Below, one piece after another: positions 40,915 through 48,362 of a stretch of 64,000 nucleotides of DNA (position 1 is its first letter; each line of letters starts with the position of its first letter). The notes beneath the pieces are model-generated. The model searched no databases, was not told the origin of the DNA, and saw nothing but the letters and a program-made list of their open reading frames with translations. A program made the translations under genes and the position numbers. Source of the stretch: DASSNU01 sp035701265 (lineage in GTDB: Bacteria; Gemmatimonadota; Gemmatimonadetes; Gemmatimonadales; Gemmatimonadaceae); contig DASSNU010000010.1 in NCBI GenBank assembly GCA_035701265.1, positions 62,001-126,000 on the forward strand, read 5' to 3'.

Positions 40915-41318
40915 CGTTCAGACTCTCTCCACGCGACGGGCCGGACGCAACGCACAGCGATCTCGGATGCGCCAGAAAAACACGGATGCACCGGACGCAC
41001 GTTGCCGGATCGAAGAACTCCCGACCCCCGTAGCACGCCCCTGCGCACCCGCGTTGCTCGTCCACGACCGCGGCCCTGAGCAGCCACGCGGCGTTTCGGA
41101 CGCTCCGGCTATCCTACCGCCTTCGCTCAACGGGGGCAATGACAGAGTGCTCCGCACGTGAAACCGCGGCCGTAACTGGCCTCGACCCACGATGGCACCG
41201 GGATGACGGGGGGGGGGGCGGAGACGACGGGCACGGAAGCGTGGAGCAGGCACGACTCGCAACGGACGGCGGCAGGCGTTGCACGCTCCGCGCCACAAGA
41301 ACAGCGATGGTCGCTTCC
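40915..41318. other. 404-bp intergenic region with an 11-base G run
   Basis: Upstream of the histidine kinase/gas vesicle operon and downstream of the Gfo/Idh gene. No ORF of quality. It must hold the operon promoter, but I see no convincing -10/-35 pair. The notable element is an uninterrupted run of 11 G (41208-41218), about 300 bp upstream of the kinase start. Confidence 0.45.
41208..41218. repeat. Poly-G tract (11 bases)
   Basis: Longest homopolymer I noticed in the window. Such tracts are prone to slipped-strand length change, and also to sequencing error. Confidence 0.7.
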
Positions 41319-42368
41319 CTATGCTGACGCTCGGGACATGGCAGCGCCGATGTCCCGATACACCTCTTCCACCAGCTCCAGATCACGCCGCGCCCGCGCG
41401 AGGGTGAAGGCGGACTCACGCCCGGTGCGGAGCGCGTCCAGGAAATCGCGGAACATGGCGCCATAGCCGGCAATGTCGCGCAGCCCGGGAACGATGAGGC
41501 GCTTGCGATGACCGTACAGCCAGATGAAGAGCCCGTTCGACTCGAAGGTCACCGACCCCTCCGTGCCGAAGACGCGCGACAGCCTGAGCCCGCGCCACGG
41601 AGACGGGATGTCCCAGCCATAGTGCAGGGTGCCGATCGCACCCTCCCGGTAGCGCGCGACCACGAGGACGCTCCGCTCCCCGGCACGCCCCGCCGATGCG
41701 CTGGCCGCATCGGGCGCCGACCCCGGCACGAACCCCCGCACCGATTCCACCTGGAGACCCAGATTGGCAAGAAAGTCGATCCAGTGGATCCCTCCCTCGT
41801 ACAGCGCGCCGCCGCCGCTCAACGCCAGGTCTCCGCGCCAATCATCCGTGCGCTGGAGCTTGAGCGCGTTGAGCTGCACGAAGCGTGTTTCGCCGATCTC
41901 GCCGTCCTCCAGGATCGTGCGGAGACGGCGCAGCAGCGGCTTGTAGAAGTAGTTCTCCGCCACGAACGCGCGCCTCCCCGACGCGCGCGCGCACTCGGTC
42001 AGCAGGTCGAAGTCGCGCGACGAGAGAAGGGGAGGCTTCTCGATGATCACGTCCTTCCCCGCGCGCAACGCGGCCAGGGCGAGCTCCAGGTGACTGGCAG
42101 GCGGGGTGGCCACGAACGCCACGTCCACGCGCTCGTCGGCGATCGCCTCCTCGTACGAGCCGAACGCACCGCGCCCGCCGTAGGCGCGCGCGTACTCCTT
42201 CGCGCGCTCGAGTGCACGGCTCGCATAGAAGCGCACGACGCCCTTCATGCCGCGCAGCGTGCGGCTGTGCATGCGCGTGGCGTTGCCGCAGCCGAGGAAG
42301 ACGATCGAGAGCTCGGCGGCACGCGAGCGTGCGTCCGGCGTGGCCTGTGACGGCGCGACGTCGGTCAT
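41319..42368 (-). CDS. Gfo/Idh/MocA-family NAD(P)-dependent oxidoreductase
   Basis: 349 aa. Rossmann domain at the N-terminus (IVFLGCGNATRMHSRTLRGM), the EKPP motif in GKDVIIEKPPLLSSRDFDLL with its conserved Lys, and a C-terminal alpha/beta domain beginning near GEIGETRFVQLNALKLQRTD, with GGALYEGGIHWIDFLANLGL. These enzymes oxidise or reduce sugars, inositols or related cyclic polyols. Its stop-distal end overlaps the GMC oxidoreductase by 4 bp (ATGA), so the pair probably acts on the same substrate. Confidence 0.92.
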   Translation of the reverse strand: MTDVAPSQATPDARSRAAELSIVFLGCGNATRMHSRTLRGMKGVVRFYASRALERAKEYARAYGGRGAFGSYEEAIADERVDVAFVATPPASHLELALAALRAGKDVIIEKPPLLSSRDFDLLTECARASGRRAFVAENYFYKPLLRRLRTILEDGEIGETRFVQLNALKLQRTDDWRGDLALSGGGALYEGGIHWIDFLANLGLQVESVRGFVPGSAPDAASASAGRAGERSVLVVARYREGAIGTLHYGWDIPSPWRGLRLSRVFGTEGSVTFESNGLFIWLYGHRKRLIVPGLRDIAGYGAMFRDFLDALRTGRESAFTLARARRDLELVEEVYRDIGAAMSRASA

Positions 42369-43957
42369 CCCTCCTCCACGATGCGGGTGGCCGCGCGCAG
42401 CGCGAGCGCGGAGATCGTGAGACTCGGGTTCACCGCGCCCGAGGTGGCCATCGCGCTCGCGTCCGTGATGATGAGATTCTCCACGCCGCGATAGCGCGAC
42501 CAGCGGTCGAGCGGCGCGGAGGCAGAGTCGTCTCCCATGCGCACGGTGCCCGCGGCGTGGGAAAAGGTGCGGATCGGGTGCGCGATCGTGAAGAGGGCGC
42601 CCGCGCGGCGGAGGATGCGGCGCGCCTGGCGCACGAGCGCGCGGCGTGCCGCCAGGTCGCGCCGCGTATACCGGTGCGTGATGATGAGCTGCGGCAGCCC
42701 GAACCGGTCGCGGACGCTGCGGTCGACCTCCACGCGATTGGATGCCAGCGGCTGATCCTCGGCGATGGCCAGCAGCCCCGTAGCGCGCGCGATGCCGTGC
42801 GCGAGGAGCCGTGCCACCGGGCGCGGGACGCGTTTCTCCACCAGACGCACCGGGGGCGGGTGGACTTGCTGCAGCGCCCCCAGCACGCCGCGCGGATCGC
42901 GCACCGATGGGTGTCCGCCGTAGAAGTCGTGGATGCCGACCTGCTTGTGAAAGCGCTGCCCTTCCCCTCCATCCGGGCCGTGCGGGAAGACGCCGTAGGT
43001 GAGCGCGTTGACGTGGCGGATGAGATAATGCCCCACGTGCTCACCGGCCGGGTTCGCGCGCTCGAGCTCCGACGCGAGAAGGAGATGCGGCGTGGCGAGC
43101 GCGCCCGCGGCGAGCACCACGCGCGCGGCGCGCACGCGAAAGGGGACGTTCGTGCCCCGGTCCACACCATGCACGGCCGTCACCCGAGCGCGCTCCACCT
43201 CGAGTGCGGTGACCACGGCGTTGGTGCGCAGCGTGAGCCCCGCGTCGATGAGCGGCGGAAGTACGGTAGTCGCCAGATCGTTCTTGGCGCCGATGGCGCA
43301 GGCAAAGCAATCGCAGGTGAGACAGCGCACGCACGCGCGGCGGCCGCCGCCGCCGTTGCCGTAGTTGATGGCGAGTGGCAGCGAGAATGGCGTGAGGCCG
43401 AGTGCGCGCGCGGCGTCGGCGATGCGGCGGGAGGTGGGGGAGAGCACATCCGCCGGATGCGCGTACGGCGCGCTGCGCCACGGCTCGGTGGGATCGCGCT
43501 CCGCGTCGCCGGCTACGGCGAGCAGTCGCTCGGCCCTCGTGTACCAGGGTTCGAGCTCGGCGTAGTCGATCGGCCAGCGGGCGCCCGAGTCGCCCACGAT
43601 CTCCGGGCGAACGCCGAAGTCCTCCTCGCGCAGCCGCAGCGCCACGCCGCCGTAGAACACCGACGGTCCCCCCACGCACGTGTACGAGCCGATCAGCTCG
43701 TTGCGGCGCTCCCCGCCGGCGGCAACGCGATACGGCGTTTCCGTGCAGTAGTGCGGCGTCTCCTCCATGACGCCCTCGGGCTCCCAGTTGGCCGGCCCGC
43801 GCGGCACCCAGTCGCCACGCTCGAGCATCAGCACGCGCATCCCCGCGTTCACCAGAACGTGCGCGGCCATCGCGCCGCCGAAGCCGCTCCCGATCACCAC
43901 GACATCGTACGGGCGGTCGTCGGCCGCGACGGCGGCCATGGGTTCCGATCCGGACAT
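42365..43957 (-). CDS. GMC-family FAD oxidoreductase with Cys-rich loop
   Basis: 530 aa. FAD-binding Rossmann start YDVVVIGSGFGGAMAAHVLV-NAGMRVLMLERG, GMC features GGPSVFYGGVALRLREEDFG and the C-terminal NLIITDASAMATSGAVNPSL-TISALALR, which carries the family end motif. An internal loop CVRCLTCDCFACAIGAKNDL has five closely spaced Cys, as in the bacterial GMC subgroup that may bind a cluster or metal. No signal peptide is seen. Translation is probably leaderless (see next entry). Coupled to the Gfo/Idh gene by a 4-bp overlap; together they suggest oxidation of a sugar or polyol. Confidence 0.92.
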   Translation of the reverse strand: MSGSEPMAAVAADDRPYDVVVIGSGFGGAMAAHVLVNAGMRVLMLERGDWVPRGPANWEPEGVMEETPHYCTETPYRVAAGGERRNELIGSYTCVGGPSVFYGGVALRLREEDFGVRPEIVGDSGARWPIDYAELEPWYTRAERLLAVAGDAERDPTEPWRSAPYAHPADVLSPTSRRIADAARALGLTPFSLPLAINYGNGGGGRRACVRCLTCDCFACAIGAKNDLATTVLPPLIDAGLTLRTNAVVTALEVERARVTAVHGVDRGTNVPFRVRAARVVLAAGALATPHLLLASELERANPAGEHVGHYLIRHVNALTYGVFPHGPDGGEGQRFHKQVGIHDFYGGHPSVRDPRGVLGALQQVHPPPVRLVEKRVPRPVARLLAHGIARATGLLAIAEDQPLASNRVEVDRSVRDRFGLPQLIITHRYTRRDLAARRALVRQARRILRRAGALFTIAHPIRTFSHAAGTVRMGDDSASAPLDRWSRYRGVENLIITDASAMATSGAVNPSLTISALALRAATRIVEEG

Positions 43958-43970
43958 GGGGCATAAGATA
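43958..43970 (-). promoter_or_regulatory. Predicted leaderless -10 box for the GMC oxidoreductase gene
   Basis: TATCTT (43970-43965, minus strand) ends 7 bases before ATG 43957, with no purine-rich ribosome site between. The -35 at 17 bp is not recognisable. Confidence 0.5.
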
Positions 43971-44054
43971 ACGCCGCAGGGGACGGCGTCGTGTCGTCCC
44001 CCGCGGCGTGTGGCGCTCGGAACGCGCTATCGCGCCGCGGCGTACATCCCGCTG

Positions 44055-44084
44055 CTCAGCGTCCCGCGTCTCAGCGTCCCGCGT
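44055..44084 (+). repeat. Tandem repeat of 15 bp, two copies
   Basis: CAGCGTCCCGCGTCT is repeated head to tail in the gap between the GMC gene and the M56 protease gene (the second copy merges with the flank). Small, and of unknown meaning. Confidence 0.5.
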
Positions 44085-44121
44085 CTTGCATCACATCGCG
44101 GTGCCCAACGCGCGGGGTAGC

Positions 44122-45978
44122 TCACGGCGCGTGCTTGGTGGTGATCCGGACGATCCCGTTCTCCGCGCGCGGATCGGAGGAAATCAGCTTCGCCGCGGGG
44201 CCCTTGATCACGTCGACGCTCTCGATGGTGGTCGGGTCGATCCCTTTGAGCAGTGCCCGTGTGCTGGTTGCGTTTCCGGTGGCGTTCTCGAGGATGCCAT
44301 CGATGTAGATGAGCGGCACCCGCACGGTGTCGGTGGACAGCGAGCCGGACGCCCTGGTAGGGACCGTCGTGTTGATATGATTGAGGCGCTCGAACGGCAC
44401 CTTTTCGCGCATTTTCATAGTGACCGGCCTGCTCAGCGTATCCGTGTGCGATGTGCCGTTCATCGTGCTCGGCACCATGTGGACGTGGATGTTGCCTTCC
44501 ATGCGGAAGGTACCGCCGCCCGGAGCATCCACCACGTAGCCGTCAGCCGTTGGGCGCATCTCGAGCGAATCCGCCACGAACATCCACTCGCCGTTGCTCG
44601 CCGCATTGTTTCCCGCGGCGCGATTGTCGACGTGCGTACGTGCCGACTGGCCGGCAATCCGCTGCTGGACGTCGCCGCGGACCCACTCACGGAGCAGCAG
44701 GCCACTGTCAGCGAGCGGCCGCACGCCGTTTGCGCCATCGCGCATCCCCGCCACGGTCGTGATGTCGACGACTTTTTCGCCGTTGGCTCCGGCGCTCTTC
44801 CGAACGTCGATGCGTACGATTGCCCCCGGCGCCAGCGCATGCGCCTCGGCCGCGCTCACCTGAACGCCATCCACGAAATACTGAACGGTGGTGTCCTGCA
44901 GCATGGCGTTGCCCTGAGCCGCGGTCATCGCCCGCTCCGCCGCGACGACGTCCATCGCGTTCACCTGAGCCGCGGTGGGCATGTCCGCATCGCAGGCGAG
45001 AAGGAGCGCGCCGAGCGCGCAGGTGGCGAGAGCCGTACCGCGGAGCACGGCCAGTCGCGGACGAGATCGGGTCATGGCGAGCAACCTCCGTTCGAGATGA
45101 GACGAGGAATCGGTGAGCGCAGGGACCGCCGCGCGGACGCCGTGTGTGCGGCCGGCGAGCTCCACGAGCACGGCGCCGTAGCGGTGCGTGGCCACGCCCG
45201 CGCGCAGCACGCGCGCGTCGCAGTCGAGCTCCACGGCCAGCCGGAGCCGTGCACACATCCACCAGACCGCGGGATGCCAGGGGAGAAATGCCGTCGCGAT
45301 GCAGCCGGCGGCGAGCAGAAGCGGATCGCGCGCGCGCACGTGCTCCTGCTCGTGCGCGAGAGTGAGCCGCTGCTCCTCGGCGCTGCGCTGGAGGAGCCAG
45401 TGCGGCACGACGATCTCCGGGTGCGCGAGCCCCATCACCACGGGCCCCGTGCGCGGTGCGAGACGGACCGGCACACCGTGCATCGCCACACGCGGCCAGC
45501 GCTGCCGCGCGCGCCGATAGCGATCGTACACGGCGATGAGCAGCAGGAGGGCGCACGCGCTCGCACCCATCCACGCCGCACCCATCCATTCGCCGGCCGT
45601 GCCGCTCGCGCGCCCTTCGGCGAACATCAGCGTACTGCGCACGGGATACATCACCGCCTGGCGCACCGCGCGCGCAGCGATGCCCACGAGCGCGCCCGCG
45701 CGTTCGAGCGTGGCGAGGAGCGGCGATGATCCGGCGGGCGTGTCGGATGTCGTCGCCCGCGTAGGGAGGACCACGAAGCTCGCCTGCCGCTCCGCCTCGC
45801 GACGCGCGGAGAGCAGCGGCACGAGGGCGGGGAGGACGAGCGTCAGTGCCAGCGCGCCCAACCAGACCCATCGCGTAGGCAATGCCACGAGCCGGCACGC
45901 GCGATCGAGCGTCCACGCGGTGAGCGCGAGCAGCGTGCCCACCACGAACGCGTAGCCCATCCACGCCACGATCATCAC
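44122..45978 (-). CDS. BlaR1/MecR1-type M56 membrane metalloprotease with TonB-plug-like C-domain
   Basis: 618 aa. Three to four N-terminal membrane segments with the zinc motif LAHEQEHVRARDPLL (HEQEH, about 209-213) and downstream VELDCDARVLRAG, as in M56 proteases that cleave BlaI-type repressors. Around residue 315 a further membrane segment (LATCALGALLLACDADMP) leads into a ~280-residue periplasmic part. Instead of a penicillin-sensor domain, its end reads VPLIYIDGILENATGNATS, DPTTIESVDVIKGPAAKLI and ENGIVRITTKHA, resembling the plug of TonB receptors. The gene overlaps the blaI-like gene by 4 bp. Confidence 0.88.
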   Translation of the reverse strand: MMIVAWMGYAFVVGTLLALTAWTLDRACRLVALPTRWVWLGALALTLVLPALVPLLSARREAERQASFVVLPTRATTSDTPAGSSPLLATLERAGALVGIAARAVRQAVMYPVRSTLMFAEGRASGTAGEWMGAAWMGASACALLLLIAVYDRYRRARQRWPRVAMHGVPVRLAPRTGPVVMGLAHPEIVVPHWLLQRSAEEQRLTLAHEQEHVRARDPLLLAAGCIATAFLPWHPAVWWMCARLRLAVELDCDARVLRAGVATHRYGAVLVELAGRTHGVRAAVPALTDSSSHLERRLLAMTRSRPRLAVLRGTALATCALGALLLACDADMPTAAQVNAMDVVAAERAMTAAQGNAMLQDTTVQYFVDGVQVSAAEAHALAPGAIVRIDVRKSAGANGEKVVDITTVAGMRDGANGVRPLADSGLLLREWVRGDVQQRIAGQSARTHVDNRAAGNNAASNGEWMFVADSLEMRPTADGYVVDAPGGGTFRMEGNIHVHMVPSTMNGTSHTDTLSRPVTMKMREKVPFERLNHINTTVPTRASGSLSTDTVRVPLIYIDGILENATGNATSTRALLKGIDPTTIESVDVIKGPAAKLISSDPRAENGIVRITTKHAP

Positions 45979-46397
45979 GTCTTCCTCCGGGAGGAGCGCG
46001 GACGCGCGGCGCGCGGTGCGTCGTCCTCGGCGTCCTTCAACCGGTCGGCAATGAGGCGGCGGAGCCGCTCCAACTCTTCGCGCCCCAGCTCGTGATCGGA
46101 CACCATCTGCGCGAACATGCGCTCCGCCGAGCCGTGGAAGATCGCGTCGCGGATCCGTGCGAGCGCGCTCCCGCCAGCGTGGTCGGCCTCCACCAACGGG
46201 AAGTAGCGATAGGCTCGCCCTTCCGGCTCGTGGCGCACGTATCCCTTCTCCTCCAGCGTCTGGAGGGCGGACAGCACGGTGGTGTACGCCAGCGGCTCAT
46301 CGAGCGCGTCGCGCACCTCGGCCACCGTGGCGGATCCGAGGCGCCAGAGGACGCTCATCACTTCGAGCTCGCGGGGAGGAAAGTAGATGTCGGTCAT
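45975..46397 (-). CDS. blaI: BlaI/MecI/CopY-family transcriptional repressor
   Basis: 140 aa. The winged-helix core is typical: PRELEVMSVLWRLGSATVAE-VRDALDEPLAYTTVLSALQTLEEKGYVRHEPEGRAYRYFP. In this family the repressor is inactivated by cleavage by a partner M56 protease, here encoded immediately downstream with an ATGA overlap. A basic C-terminal tail (APRAARPRSSRRKT) extends the usual ~125 aa. Target genes other than its own operon are not evident. Confidence 0.94.
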   Translation of the reverse strand: MTDIYFPPRELEVMSVLWRLGSATVAEVRDALDEPLAYTTVLSALQTLEEKGYVRHEPEGRAYRYFPLVEADHAGGSALARIRDAIFHGSAERMFAQMVSDHELGREELERLRRLIADRLKDAEDDAPRAARPRSSRRKT

Positions 46398-46403
46398 GGC
46401 TCG

Positions 46404-46449
46404 TCTACTGGATTATCCGTAGAATATGTCGCGGGAAGAGCGCTGTCAA
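46404..46449 (-). promoter_or_regulatory. blaI promoter with overlapping dyad operator
   Basis: TTGACA (46449-46444), 17-bp spacer, TATTCT (46426-46421) on the minus strand: an excellent sigma-70-type promoter. The dyad TCTAC-N10-GTAGA (46404-46423) covers the -10 box and predicted start, and a second TCTACGG lies at 46466-46459, upstream of the -35. This is the expected arrangement for BlaI autorepression. Confidence 0.75.
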
Positions 46450-46581
46450 CTGCTTTTTCCGTAGACTGCGGCCTGTGCGGGGTTCGTTCGGGGAAGAGTT
46501 GGTCGGCTGCCCCGGCGCCAACGAGTCCACGCTCGTCCGAGAGCGCGGAGAAATGCGCCCGTCCGGTGCGGCCGGAGAAGC

Positions 46582-46598
46582 TATATTCACAGCTGTGA
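46582..46598 (+). promoter_or_regulatory. Leaderless -10 box and perfect palindrome at the toxin-partner start
   Basis: TATATT (46582-46587) is followed after 7 bases by GTG 46595. The perfect 12-bp palindrome TCACAGCTGTGA (46587-46598) spans the end of the -10 box, the transcription start and the start codon, the classic place for an autoregulatory operator. Confidence 0.55.
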
Positions 46599-46825
46599 TC
46601 CGCCACTCCAGGGCGCTCGCCCTCCTCGATCGCCGCGATACCCGTGCCGCGTACGCGACGGTGTCATACGCTGAGGCGCTCGAGCGCTTTACCGCTCTGT
46701 GGACGTACGCGCGCCAGATCAATCCCACACTCGGTGCTATGCCGTCCGAAGCCGACTGGCGTGACGACCTCCGTGCCGATCTCGCCATCGCGCGGGCCGT
46801 GAATGGTCTCCCCCCAACCGCCTGA
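46595..46825 (+). CDS. Small helical protein paired with the nucleotidyltransferase (antitoxin-like)
   Basis: 76 aa from GTG 46595 (an in-frame ATG at 46553 with GGAG upstream is the alternative and gives 90 aa). All-helical, mixed charge: RHSRALALLDRRDTRAAYAT-VSYAEALERFTALWTYARQINP and EADWRDDLRADLAIARAVNG. Its end overlaps the start of the nucleotidyltransferase gene by 23 bp. Position, size and tight overlap suggest the partner or antitoxin of that protein. I do not recognise a named antitoxin family. Confidence 0.7.
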   Translation: MIRHSRALALLDRRDTRAAYATVSYAEALERFTALWTYARQINPTLGAMPSEADWRDDLRADLAIARAVNGLPPTA

Positions 46826-47381
46826 TTTCGCGCGACTGTTGGCGGAACTGACGCGCGAACTGGAAACGCGCGGGATCGCCTTCATGCTGATCGGTGGCCA
46901 GGCTGTGCTCCTCCATGGCATCCCGCGCCTGACAGAAGACATTGACGTCACGCTCGGGGCAGGACCGGAGGCCATCGCAGCCGTCCGCGACGTATGCGTG
47001 ACACTCGGCCTCGAGCCGCTGCCGAGAGATGTCGACGTCTTCGTGCGAGACACGTTCGTGCTTCCCGCACGCGCGCGCACGACGGGGGTCCGTGTGGATT
47101 TCATCTTTTCGACCACTCCCTACGAACACCAAGCAATCGCGCGATCCGTCCGGGTCCCCATGTCAGGCGTGGAGGTCCCGTTCGCCTCAGCGGAAGATCT
47201 GCTCATCCACAAGCTGTTCGCCGGGCGTGCGCGCGACTTGGAGGATGCGCGCGGCGTCGTGCGCCGCAAAGGCACGGAGTTGGACTGGGACTATCTCCGC
47301 CACTGGGCAGCCGCCTTTGCGACGGTGCCCGGACGCGAAGGCATGCCCGCGCAACTGGAGGCGCTCCGTACAGCACTCTGA
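46803..47381 (+). CDS. Nucleotidyltransferase, AbiEii-like / DUF6036-type
   Basis: 192 aa. Pol-beta-type nucleotidyltransferase signature: MLIGGQAVLLHGIPRLTEDI-DVTLG, with the GG at 31-32 and the metal-binding Asp pair DID at 46-48. The third acidic residue is likely in VRVDFIFSTTPYE. The C-terminal part has FASAEDLLIHKLFAGRARDL-EDARGVVRRKG, which matches AbiEii/AbiGii-type toxins and the MenT-like group that modify tRNA 3' ends. Together with the small upstream gene it looks like a toxin-antitoxin or abortive-infection pair. Codon use is slightly less G+C-rich than neighbours, consistent with transfer. Confidence 0.85.
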   Translation: MVSPQPPDFARLLAELTRELETRGIAFMLIGGQAVLLHGIPRLTEDIDVTLGAGPEAIAAVRDVCVTLGLEPLPRDVDVFVRDTFVLPARARTTGVRVDFIFSTTPYEHQAIARSVRVPMSGVEVPFASAEDLLIHKLFAGRARDLEDARGVVRRKGTELDWDYLRHWAAAFATVPGREGMPAQLEALRTAL

Positions 47382-47408
47382 CGGAGCGCCCCGCAGCCCG
47401 CCGCGTTG

Positions 47409-48236
47409 CTACAGCGACAACAGCCCGTCGTGCGGCTGCAGGAAGGCGATCACCCAGACGACAATGAGAATCGCCCAGATCCCGGAGTACACCGGGATGA
47501 ACTTCTGGCGCCGCTGCAGCATGTCGGGAAAGAGAATCGGCTTGCCGGCGAACTTCCCGCGCGGCTTGCTCGGAAAGAAGAAGGTCTTGTACGTCTCGAT
47601 CGTCGCCACGGTGTAGCCCAACGCGCCCATCGTCACCACCACCAGGCTGTGCGTGAAGAGCGACAGCAGCAATGCGTACGTGAGCGCGATGAACGGGCTG
47701 CGGAAGAACTTGAACGTCTCGAACCCCTCGATGGGCGCGTCCTTCCACGCGCCGCCGAAGGCGCTGATCCACCCACCCACGCTCCCCACGATGAGCACCA
47801 GCGCGATGTTGGGCAGCCCGTGGTTGGCGCGCTGGAGCAGCCAGATCCCGTACACCACCAGGAGTACCACGCCGGCGTAGGCGATCGCGATCGCCGTGCG
47901 CACCGGACGGTTGTGAATCACGCGGCCATTGATGTGGAATTGCATCGGGATGAAGTACTTCGACTGATCCTCGTCGCGCAGGAACACCTTGTAGAACTCT
48001 ACCGTGGCGCGCTCGAGCACGTAGATGAGGCCGAACAGCACCACCATACCGGACGCGCGCGTGGCGTCGATGCCGGTCACGAAGTGCACGATGATCGCGA
48101 TGACCACCGCCACCACCGGACTCCGCAGGTACGTGCTGACGGTGAAGCCCTCGTGGATGGAATCCTTGTACATCCCCCAGGTGGCGATGTGCGTGCCGAC
48201 CAGCAGGCCGATGAGGGCAGTGAGAACGAGACTCAT
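47409..48236 (-). CDS. Integral membrane protein with an internal duplication
   Basis: 275 aa with about eight hydrophobic segments. Two halves repeat the same pattern: GMYKDSIHEGFTVSTYLRSP near residue 21 and GAWKDAPIEGFETFKFFRSP near residue 161, each followed by two or three membrane segments and then an E-x-Y/F-K-x-F motif (ATVEFYKVFLR and ATIETYKTFFF). The halves thus look like an ancient tandem duplication, often seen in transporters and channel-like proteins. I recognise no family. The second half ends PGRKFAGKPI-like (SKPRGKFAGKPILFPDML), probably cytoplasmic. Confidence 0.78.
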   Translation of the reverse strand: MSLVLTALIGLLVGTHIATWGMYKDSIHEGFTVSTYLRSPVVAVVIAIIVHFVTGIDATRASGMVVLFGLIYVLERATVEFYKVFLRDEDQSKYFIPMQFHINGRVIHNRPVRTAIAIAYAGVVLLVVYGIWLLQRANHGLPNIALVLIVGSVGGWISAFGGAWKDAPIEGFETFKFFRSPFIALTYALLLSLFTHSLVVVTMGALGYTVATIETYKTFFFPSKPRGKFAGKPILFPDMLQRRQKFIPVYSGIWAILIVVWVIAFLQPHDGLLSL

Positions 48237-48362
48237 GACTCCGTGTGATCAAGGGTGGGACAACGGACGTGCGGGAAGGACGAGCGAGTGCGGAGGGCGC
48301 GGCCGGCCGCGGCGATGCGCCAGGTGGGTGCTGATCGGTGTCGCTACCGGGCCATGCTCAGC

